Of a DNA stretch of 64,000 nucleotides, positions 57,731 through 64,000 are shown in pieces (the stretch's first letter is position 1; every line of letters begins with the position of its first letter). Location: assembly GCA_963840235.1 (NCBI GenBank), contig CAWIYC010000005.1, forward strand, positions 1 to 64,000, given 5' to 3'. Both the position numbers and the translations under genes were made by a program. Source of the DNA: JBBRHQ01 sp963840235 (lineage in GTDB: Bacteria > Actinomycetota > Thermoleophilia > Solirubrobacterales > 70-9). The notes below the pieces were generated by a model that was not told where the DNA came from, made no database searches, and was given only the letters and a program-made list of their open reading frames with translations.

Positions 57731-58846
57731 CTAACGGCTGCGCTCGAACTCCCGGCCCAATCCGAGGTCCTTGGCGATCCGGCGCATGTCGCCTGCCTGG
57801 TCGGCGAGGACGAAGCTGATCCCGGCGCCCGTGCGGCCGGCCCGCCCGGTGCGCCCGACGCGGTGCACGTAGGCATCGCGATCCTCGGGCGCATCGAAGT
57901 TGATCACGTGGGTGACGTCGGCGACGTCGATGCCGCGGGCGGCGACGTCGGTCGCGACCAGCGTGTCCACGTCGCCGCGCTCGAACCGGGCCAGCGCCCG
58001 CTCGCGCTGCGACTGGGACTTGTTGCCGTGCATCGCCACCGCGCGCACGTCCTTGCTGCCGAGGCGCTTGACCAGCCGGTCGGCGCCGCGCTTGGTGCGG
58101 ACGAAGACCAGGGTGCGACCCCGCTGCTCGTGGCGCAGTTCCTGGACCAGCGCCGGCAGCTTCGCGCCCTGGGTGTCGATGTGGACGAAGCGGTGGGTGA
58201 CGACCGAGCGCTTCTGCGCCTTCGGCGCGTGCACGTGGCGGCGGGCGTCGTGGGTGTAGGCGGCGGCGAGCTTGCCGATCGCCCCCTCCAGCGTCGCCGA
58301 GAAGAACAGCGTCTGGCGGTTGCCGGAGGTCCTGGCGACGATCCGGTCGACGGCGGGCTTGAAGCCCATGTCGAGCATCCGGTCGGCCTCGTCGAGGACG
58401 AGCATGCGGACGTTCTTGAGGCTGACCGCGCCGCGCTCGAGCAGATCCTCGAGGCGACCGGGGGTGGCGACGAGGATGTCGGCGGCCTTGGCCCGCTTGA
58501 TCTGCGGCCCGAAGCCGACGCCGCCGTAGACGGCGGCGACACGCAGGTCGCGGGCACGGGCGACCCCCTCGAGCTCGTCGACGATCTGCCCGGCCAGCTC
58601 GCGCGTCGGGGCGAGGACGAGCGCCGCCGGGCGCTTGGTGCCGGCCTCGATCCGATCGACGATCGGTACCCCGAATGCGAGGGTCTTTCCGGACCCGGTC
58701 GGGGACTGGACGAGGACGTCGCGGCCGGCGAGGACATCCTCGATCACGAGCCGCTGAACCGTGAACGGCTCATGGATTTTGCGTGCGGCGAGAGCGCGCA
58801 CGACGGGTTTGGACACGCCGAGATCGGCGAACGATTGCGATGACAT
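57731..58846 (-). CDS. DEAD-box RNA helicase
   Basis: 371 residues from ATG 58846, with AAGGAGTCAGC upstream. Motifs: Q motif 'IHEPFTVQRLVIEDVLAGRD', I 'VQSPTGSGKTLAFGVP', Ia 'VLAPTRELAGQIVDEL', Ib 'LVATPGRLEDLLERG', II 'MLVLDEADRMLDMG', III 'LFFSATLEGA', IV 'RTLVFVRTKRG', V 'LVATDVAARGIDVADV' and VI 'DAYVHRVGRTGRAGRTG'. It unwinds RNA duplexes, probably for ribosome or mRNA metabolism. No C-terminal auxiliary domain is present. Confidence 0.93.
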   Translation of the reverse strand: MSSQSFADLGVSKPVVRALAARKIHEPFTVQRLVIEDVLAGRDVLVQSPTGSGKTLAFGVPIVDRIEAGTKRPAALVLAPTRELAGQIVDELEGVARARDLRVAAVYGGVGFGPQIKRAKAADILVATPGRLEDLLERGAVSLKNVRMLVLDEADRMLDMGFKPAVDRIVARTSGNRQTLFFSATLEGAIGKLAAAYTHDARRHVHAPKAQKRSVVTHRFVHIDTQGAKLPALVQELRHEQRGRTLVFVRTKRGADRLVKRLGSKDVRAVAMHGNKSQSQRERALARFERGDVDTLVATDVAARGIDVADVTHVINFDAPEDRDAYVHRVGRTGRAGRTGAGISFVLADQAGDMRRIAKDLGLGREFERSR

Positions 58847-58981
58847 ATTTGCTGACTCCTTATAGGACTTCGGGGAGGCGACCCATTGACCCGAAGACGC
58901 TCTGAAGCGCAGCGAGAAACGGAACCTCTCGGCTGCCAGATGTGGCAACCGACCCCTTCACCGTAGCATCCCCGCCCCCCG

Positions 58982-60808
58982 ATGACCCGCCGAGAGGACC
59001 TCCGCAACATCGCGATCGTCGCCCATGTCGACCACGGCAAGACGACCCTGGTCGACGCGATGCTGTGGCAATCCGGCGCTTTCCGCAAGGGTCAGGACGT
59101 GGCCGAGCGGGTGATGGACTCGATGGACCTCGAGCGCGAGAAGGGGATCACGATCCTCGCCAAGAACACGGCCGTCGACTACAAGGGGGTGAAGCTCAAC
59201 ATCGTCGATACGCCGGGCCACGCGGACTTCGGCGGCGAGGTCGAGCGCGGGCTGACGATGGTCGACGGGGTCCTGCTGTTGGTCGACGCTTCCGAGGGCC
59301 CGCTGCCGCAGACCCGCTTCGTCCTCCGCAAGGCGCTGGAGGCGCAGCTGCCGGTGATCCTGGTGGTCAACAAGGTGGACCGCCCCGACGCCCGCATCGC
59401 CGAGGTGGTGGACGAGGTCTACGAGCTCTTCCTCGACCTCGACGCCGACTCCGAGCAGATCGAGTTCCCGATCGTCTACTCCAACGCCAGGGCGGGCTGG
59501 GCATCGCTGCAGGAGGGGGTCGAGGGGACCGACCTCTCCCCCCTGTTCGAGCTGATGCTGGCGCGGATCCCCGCCCCGGCCTTCGAGCCCGGCCATCCCC
59601 TGCAGGCCCTGGTCACCAACCTCGACGCCGACCCCTACGTCGGCCGCCTCGCCCTCTGTCGGGTTCACAACGGGACCATCCGGGCGGGCGAGCAGATCGC
59701 CTGGTGCCGCACCGACGGCAGCGTCGAGCGGGCGACCGTGTCCGAGCTCTACGTGACCGAGGCGCTCGAGCGGGTCCCCGCAGCCGAGGCCGGCCCGGGC
59801 GAGATCATCGCCGTCGCCGGCCTGGCGGAGGTGACGATCGGAGAGACGCTGGCGGACCCCGAGGACCCGCGGCCGCTGCCGGTGATCACCGTGGACGAGC
59901 CCTCGATCTCGGTCATCGTCGGCATCAACACGGCGCCGACCGCCGGCACGGAGGGGTCGAAGCTGACCGCCCGCCAGATCCGCGACCGCCTGGACGCCGA
60001 GCTCGTCGGCAACGTATCGATCCGCGTCCTCGAGACCGCCCGTCCCGACTCCTGGGAGGTGCAGGGACGCGGCGAGCTGCAGCTGGTCGTCCTGCTCGAG
60101 CTGATGCGGCGCGAGGGCTTCGAGCTGACCGCGGGCCAGCCGCGGGTCGTCACCCGGGAGATCGACGGCGCGGTCCACGAGCCGGTCGAGCGGCTGGCGA
60201 TCGACATCCCCGATGACTACGTCGGCGTCGTCACCCAGATGCTGGCGCTGCGCAAGGGCCGCCTCGAGCAGATGGTCAACCACTCCACCGGCTGGGTGCG
60301 GATGGAGTACCTGGTGCCGGCCAGGGGCCTGATCGGCTTCCGCACCGAGTTCCTGACCGAGACCCGCGGCACCGGGATCCTCCACCACGTCTTCGACCGC
60401 TGGGAGCCCTGGGCCGGCGAGATGCGGACGAGGCCGACCGGGGCGCTGGTTGCCGATCGCCGCGGCCAGACCGCCGGCTTCGCCCTCTTCGGCCTGCAGG
60501 AGCGCGGCACCCTGTTCGTCGCCCCCGGCGAGGAGGTCTACGAGGGGATGATCGTCGGCGAGAACGCCCGCGCCGACGACCTCGACGTCAACGCGATCAA
60601 GGAGAAGCATCAGACCAACGTCCGCGCAGCCTCGGCCGACATATTGGTGCGGCTGGTGCCGGCGCGCCAGATGTCGCTGGAGCAGGCGCTGGAGTTCCTG
60701 CGCGAGGACGAGTGCGTCGAGATCACCCCGAAGACGGTGCGCCTGCGCAAGCTCGAGCTGGACAAGACGGCGCGGCTGAAGGCGGCGCGCAAGTCCAAGG
60801 CGACCTGA
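58982..60808 (+). CDS. typA: Translational GTPase TypA/BipA
   Basis: 608 residues from ATG 58982. GTPase motifs: G1 'IVAHVDHGKTTLVDAML', switch I 'EREKGITILAKNTAV', G3 'IVDTPGHADFGGEVERGL', G4 'VVNKVDRPDA'. Then EF-G-like domains ('ALVTNLDADPYVGRLALCRV') and the BipA C-terminal domain ('RGLIGFRTEFLTETRGTGIL'). Full length. It supports ribosome assembly and stress adaptation. It is divergent from the DEAD-box gene and convergent with the ABC permease. Confidence 0.97.
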   Translation: MTRREDLRNIAIVAHVDHGKTTLVDAMLWQSGAFRKGQDVAERVMDSMDLEREKGITILAKNTAVDYKGVKLNIVDTPGHADFGGEVERGLTMVDGVLLLVDASEGPLPQTRFVLRKALEAQLPVILVVNKVDRPDARIAEVVDEVYELFLDLDADSEQIEFPIVYSNARAGWASLQEGVEGTDLSPLFELMLARIPAPAFEPGHPLQALVTNLDADPYVGRLALCRVHNGTIRAGEQIAWCRTDGSVERATVSELYVTEALERVPAAEAGPGEIIAVAGLAEVTIGETLADPEDPRPLPVITVDEPSISVIVGINTAPTAGTEGSKLTARQIRDRLDAELVGNVSIRVLETARPDSWEVQGRGELQLVVLLELMRREGFELTAGQPRVVTREIDGAVHEPVERLAIDIPDDYVGVVTQMLALRKGRLEQMVNHSTGWVRMEYLVPARGLIGFRTEFLTETRGTGILHHVFDRWEPWAGEMRTRPTGALVADRRGQTAGFALFGLQERGTLFVAPGEEVYEGMIVGENARADDLDVNAIKEKHQTNVRAASADILVRLVPARQMSLEQALEFLREDECVEITPKTVRLRKLELDKTARLKAARKSKAT

Positions 60809-60814
60809 ACCCGC

Positions 60815-60872
60815 GGCCCCGCTCGCGAGGGCCCCGCTCGCGAGAGTGATCTGAGTCACCTATGTGGTGACT
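60815..60872. repeat. Tandem 15-bp repeats and a palindrome after typA
   Basis: GGCCCCGCTCGCGAG occurs twice in a row (60815-60829 and 60830-60844). Directly after comes AGTCACC-TATGT-GGTGACT (60854-60872), a 7-bp perfect inverted repeat. Both lie between two converging genes and may serve as a bidirectional terminator, though no T-tract is seen. Confidence 0.55.
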
Positions 60873-60937
60873 AATTGCAGTCTCGGCGAGGCCGCTTGGA
60901 ATCTCGGCGTCGGAGTTTGGGTGGAGGGGCGTCCGGC

Positions 60938-63490
60938 CTATTCGTAGGCGAGGGCCTCGAGCACGTCGAGGCGGGAGGCGCGGCGGGCGGGGCCGATCGC
61001 CACCAGGACGCCGGCGACGGCGGCCATGACCATGATCGCGACCAGGGTGCCGATCGGGTAGGAGAGGGTGAAGCCCTCGTCGGCGAGCGGGCGGGAGATC
61101 AGCGCCGCGAAGATCACCCCGAGGACGAGGCCGAGGACGGCCCCGATCATCGCCGTGATCACCGCCTCGTAGCGGATCATCCGCCGCACCTGGCGCCGCG
61201 ACATCCCGATCGCCCGCAGCATCCCCAGCTCGCGGGTGCGCTCGTGGATCGAGAGCGCCAGGGTGTTGGCGATGCCGAAGAGGGAGACGATCACCGCCAG
61301 CGAGAGCAGAGCGTAGATCAGCCCGAGGAGCTGGTTGACCTGGCCCTCCTGGTTGGACTTCAGCTCCTCCTGGTTCAGCACCTGCGCCGTGGGGAAGGTG
61401 TTTCGCAGGGCGGCCTTGAGCCGCGACTGGACCGCGTCGGCGCCCGCGCCGGGGGCGAGCTTGACGAAGTCGAACTGGTCCTGGGTGGTGCCGAAGTCGC
61501 GCCTCATCGCCGCCTGGGTGACGACCACGCTGCCGAGCAGGTCGGCGTCGTCGGTGACCGTGCCGGCGACCCGGAAGGAGGGGCGATCGCCGGTCTTGGT
61601 CAGCATCCTCACGGTGTCGCCGACCTCGAGCCCGTTGTCGGAGGCGAAGGCGTCGTCGAGGATCAGCTGGTCGTCGCCGAGGTCGCGCAGGGTCTGCGGC
61701 GAGCCCTGCTTCCAGTCGAGCGTCAGCACCCGGTTGGCGGTGGCGGGGTCGAGGGCGGAGACCCGGTTCTTGCCGATCCCCTCGATCTCGGCCTCGGTGG
61801 AGCGCAGGGTGGAGACGGTGCCGACGCCGCGGATCGTTCGCGCCTCGGCGGCGGCGCCGGGCGGGATCGGGGAATATCCGTCGGAGTTCTGGATCACAAG
61901 CTCGCCCTGGAAATTGCGGTCCACGGCCGAAGCGATCGAGCCCTTGAGCCCGGCGGCGAAGACGGTGACGAAGGTGACCAGGGCGAGGCCGATCATCAGC
62001 GCCGCCGCGGTCGCCGCGGTGCGCCCCGGCCGGCGCTGGGAGTTCTCGCGGGCGAGGCGGCCGGTGAGGCCGCGCAGCTTCTCGAGCGGGATCCCGGTGA
62101 CGGAGGCCAGCGGCCGCACCAGGCGGGGGCTGAACAGCGAGACCCCGAGGAGGATGAGGACGGCCCCGGCGCCCATCAGCCCGGCGGCCTGGCCGGAGTC
62201 GGCGATGTTGCCGAAGAGCCCGGCGAGGAGCGCGGCCAGGCCGATCAGGGAGACCGCCACCGCCCCCAGCCCGTAGAGGAGGCCGTGGCGGCGCACCTCC
62301 GGCAGCTCCCCCTCGCGCAGTGCCGCCAGCGGCGGCACCCTGGTCGAGCGCCAGGCGGGGGCCAGGGAGGAGACGAGCGTGACCGTGAGCCCGATCGCGA
62401 GCGAGACGACGACCGTCCGCGTCTCGATCACCGGCGAGGTTGTCGGCAGGTCGATGCCGATCGCCTCGAACAGCGCCTGGATCCCCTTGGCGAAGGCGAT
62501 CCCCCCGGCGAGGCCGGCGAGCGAGCCGAGCAGCCCGATCAGCGCCGCCTCGGCCACGACCGAGCCGAGAATCTGGCCGCGGGAGGCGCCCAGGGTGCGC
62601 AGCATCGCGAACTCGCGCAGCCGTTGGGCGACCGTGATCGAGAAGGTGTTGAAGATGAGGAAGGCGCCGACGAAGAGCGCCACCCCGGCGAAGACGAGCA
62701 GGGCGATCCGCAGGAAGCTGAGGTTGTCGCGGATCTCGCTCGACTGGCGGTTGGCGTTCTGCTGGCCGGTCTCGACCCGGACGTCCGGCGGGGCCACCTG
62801 CTCGATCCGCTGCGCCAGCAGGCCGGCGGGCACCCCCTGCGCTGCGGCGACGGAGATCTGGTCGAAGCGGCCCTCGGTGTCGGTAATCCGCTGCGACTCC
62901 GGCAGGGTCAGCTGGGCGATGCTGGCGCCGCCGAAGGAGGCGTTGCCGAGCCTGGTCAGGCCGACCAGCCGGTAGGTCCGGGCCCGTCGCTCGCCGGCGA
63001 TCCGGATCTTCTCGCCGACGCCGAGGCCGGCCGCGTCGGCGCCGGCCTCGTCGAGGGTGGCCTGGCGCGGGGTTCGCGGCTCGTGGCCGTCGGTGATGGT
63101 GAGCGACTCGAGCCGCTTCGGCATCGCCGAGGCGATGAACTTGGGTGAGAACTGGGAGCCGATCCGGTCGCCGTTCTGCTTGAAGAACCCGCCGGGGGTG
63201 AAGATCGCGCCGGCGGCCAGTGAGACTCCGCGGACCGCCCTCACCTTCGGCAGCAGGTCGGCCGGGAAGCTCGGGGTGGCGCCGCTCTCCTGCTTGACCG
63301 TCTCGCGGGCGGTGATGACGACGTCGGTGCCCTTCAGCGACTCGCTGAAGATCTCGTCGAAGGCGGAGTTGATGGTGTCGGTGAGGACATAGGTGCCGGC
63401 GACCAGCGCCACCCCGATGAAGACGGCCAGGGTGGTCGTCAGCGCCCGCCCCTTGCGCGCCCAGAGGTTCTTTGCGGCGAGCCTAGGCAA
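60938..63490 (-). CDS. ABC transporter permease (MacB/FtsX type)
   Basis: 850 residues from ATG 63490. An N-terminal helix ('ALTTTLAVFIGVALVAGTYV') leads into a long extracytoplasmic MacB_PCD region. Two FtsX-type blocks of transmembrane helices follow (~residues 260-470 and ~730-840): 'LRIALLVFAGVALFVGAFLI', 'VVAEAALIGLLGSLAGLAGG', 'LIYALLSLAVIVSLFGIANT' and 'AVITAMIGAVLGLVLGVIFA'. It is likely an exporter of lipids, lipoproteins or peptides. It overlaps the upstream ATPase gene by 8 nt. Confidence 0.93.
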   Translation of the reverse strand: MPRLAAKNLWARKGRALTTTLAVFIGVALVAGTYVLTDTINSAFDEIFSESLKGTDVVITARETVKQESGATPSFPADLLPKVRAVRGVSLAAGAIFTPGGFFKQNGDRIGSQFSPKFIASAMPKRLESLTITDGHEPRTPRQATLDEAGADAAGLGVGEKIRIAGERRARTYRLVGLTRLGNASFGGASIAQLTLPESQRITDTEGRFDQISVAAAQGVPAGLLAQRIEQVAPPDVRVETGQQNANRQSSEIRDNLSFLRIALLVFAGVALFVGAFLIFNTFSITVAQRLREFAMLRTLGASRGQILGSVVAEAALIGLLGSLAGLAGGIAFAKGIQALFEAIGIDLPTTSPVIETRTVVVSLAIGLTVTLVSSLAPAWRSTRVPPLAALREGELPEVRRHGLLYGLGAVAVSLIGLAALLAGLFGNIADSGQAAGLMGAGAVLILLGVSLFSPRLVRPLASVTGIPLEKLRGLTGRLARENSQRRPGRTAATAAALMIGLALVTFVTVFAAGLKGSIASAVDRNFQGELVIQNSDGYSPIPPGAAAEARTIRGVGTVSTLRSTEAEIEGIGKNRVSALDPATANRVLTLDWKQGSPQTLRDLGDDQLILDDAFASDNGLEVGDTVRMLTKTGDRPSFRVAGTVTDDADLLGSVVVTQAAMRRDFGTTQDQFDFVKLAPGAGADAVQSRLKAALRNTFPTAQVLNQEELKSNQEGQVNQLLGLIYALLSLAVIVSLFGIANTLALSIHERTRELGMLRAIGMSRRQVRRMIRYEAVITAMIGAVLGLVLGVIFAALISRPLADEGFTLSYPIGTLVAIMVMAAVAGVLVAIGPARRASRLDVLEALAYE

Positions 63491-64000
63491 GCTGCTTCAT
63501 GTACTCGATCACCTGCTCGGCCGACCCCGGCGCGGCGTCGTGGACGATCGAGCCGTCGCGGAGCGCCAGCATGCGGTCGGCATGGGCCGCCGCCTCGGGG
63601 TCGTGGGTGACCATGATCACGGTCTGGCCGAACTCGTCGACCGCGCCCCGCAGCAGGTCGAGGACGTCGGCGGAGGCCTTCGAATCGAGGTTCCCGGTCG
63701 GCTCGTCGGCGAAGACGACCGCCGGCTTGGAGACAAGGGCGCGGGCGACGGCGACGCGCTGCTGCTGGCCGCCGGAGAGCTCCGAGGGCCGGTGGCTGCG
63801 GCGGTCGGAGAGGCCGACGGTGCGGATCAGCTGCTCGAGCCAGTCGCGATCGGGCTGCTTGCCGGCGATCGAGAGCGGCAGGACGATGTTCTCCTCCGCC
63901 GTCAGCACCGGCAGCAGGTTGAAGAACTGGAAGATGAAGCCGAGCCGCTCACGCCGCAGCTTGGTCAGCTCGCCGTCGTCGAGGGTGGTTATCTCGACGC
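63483..64000 (-). CDS. ABC transporter ATP-binding protein (5' end outside window)
   Basis: The frame is open to the right edge, so the N-terminus with Walker A is missing. Visible parts are 'LGFIFQFFNLLPVLTAEENI' (Q-loop), the signature 'RPSELSGGQQQRVAVARALV', Walker B 'AVVFADEPTGNLDSKASADV' and the switch His in 'TVIMVTHDPEAAAHADRM'. This is the MacB/LolD-type nucleotide-binding subunit that powers the adjacent permease. Partial only because of the window end. Confidence 0.93.
   Translation of the reverse strand, partial: VEITTLDDGELTKLRRERLGFIFQFFNLLPVLTAEENIVLPLSIAGKQPDRDWLEQLIRTVGLSDRRSHRPSELSGGQQQRVAVARALVSKPAVVFADEPTGNLDSKASADVLDLLRGAVDEFGQTVIMVTHDPEAAAHADRMLALRDGSIVHDAAPGSAEQVIEYMKQLA

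Noticed and set aside
58958..60859. Long minus-strand open frame opposite typA
   Set aside because: It is antisense to an intact, well-recognised GTPase gene; the composition is that of a GC-rich complementary frame.
60875..63148. Long plus-strand open frame opposite the ABC permease
   Set aside because: It is the codon-biased shadow of the real minus-strand gene, with Gly/Asp/Arg-rich composition and no domain.
1..64000. tRNA, rRNA or riboswitch genes
   Set aside because: No cloverleaf-like, rRNA-like or known riboswitch sequence was recognised by eye; a covariance-model search would be needed to be sure.

Overview
This is a very GC-rich stretch of actinobacterial chromosome. Short intergenic gaps, 4-nt ATGA/GTGA start-stop overlaps, GTG/TTG starts, an F420-type (deazaflavin-dependent) reductase and several small protein families that I associate with Thermoleophilia suggest a Solirubrobacterales-like bacterium. 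That placement is inference from gene content; the window has no rRNA or marker tree.

Layout. (1) 1-9 kb is an accessory, decayed region: a frameshifted DUF3883 protein, an IS481-type insertion sequence, a broken IS3-type element, the 3' part of a GmrSD-like (DUF262/DUF1524) nuclease abutting a NERD-helicase that is cut off mid-motif, and PD-(D/E)XK-like and GIY-YIG-like small nucleases. (2) 9-21 kb carries HIT, HNH and EEP-family genes, four toxin-antitoxin-like pairs or remnants (12998-13412, 13508-14001, 17500-18012, 18078-18676), and an overlapping operon of a VWA protein, a small paralog-family protein, a Zn-ribbon protein, an ARPP-1 domain protein and a Zn-ribbon membrane protein. (3) 21-30 kb holds TetR regulators with visible operators, a DNA alkyl-transferase, an interrupted secreted beta-propeller protein, hydrolase, CMD and TauE genes. 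(4) 30.9-34 kb is an ECF sigma factor / HTH / small protein / ImmA-like protease / HAD phosphatase operon. (5) 34-37.7 kb carries more poorly characterised proteins. (6) 37.8-64 kb is mostly ordinary housekeeping and metabolism: a membrane glycosyltransferase-like protein, acyl-CoA synthetase, oxidoreductases, aldose epimerase, RecD2-type helicase, OafA-type acyltransferase, multicopper oxidase, SRPBCC proteins, cold-shock protein, DEAD-box helicase, TypA/BipA and a MacB/FtsX-type ABC exporter.

The most interesting signal is a bipartite promoter-like motif, GTCAG - exactly 17 nt - CGACYY. I find it by eye in front of 13 genes between 12 and 37.4 kb, almost all of unknown function. At eight of them the start codon lies exactly 7 nt after the CGACYY box, which implies leaderless transcripts. 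One copy precedes the ECF sigma factor gene itself, so that sigma factor is a candidate to read the motif. The genes would form a regulon of a novel kind: VWA/ARPP-1 operon, EEP-family protein, gamma-glutamylcyclotransferase-like protein, two copies of an MWL-type small protein, and others.

Many genes in the left half, up to about 26.6 kb, are split by single-base frameshifts, while the right half is almost clean. Some breaks look like real decay (the IS3 element also has a nonsense codon), but others hit otherwise conserved genes and may be assembly errors. No tRNA, rRNA or CRISPR array was seen.
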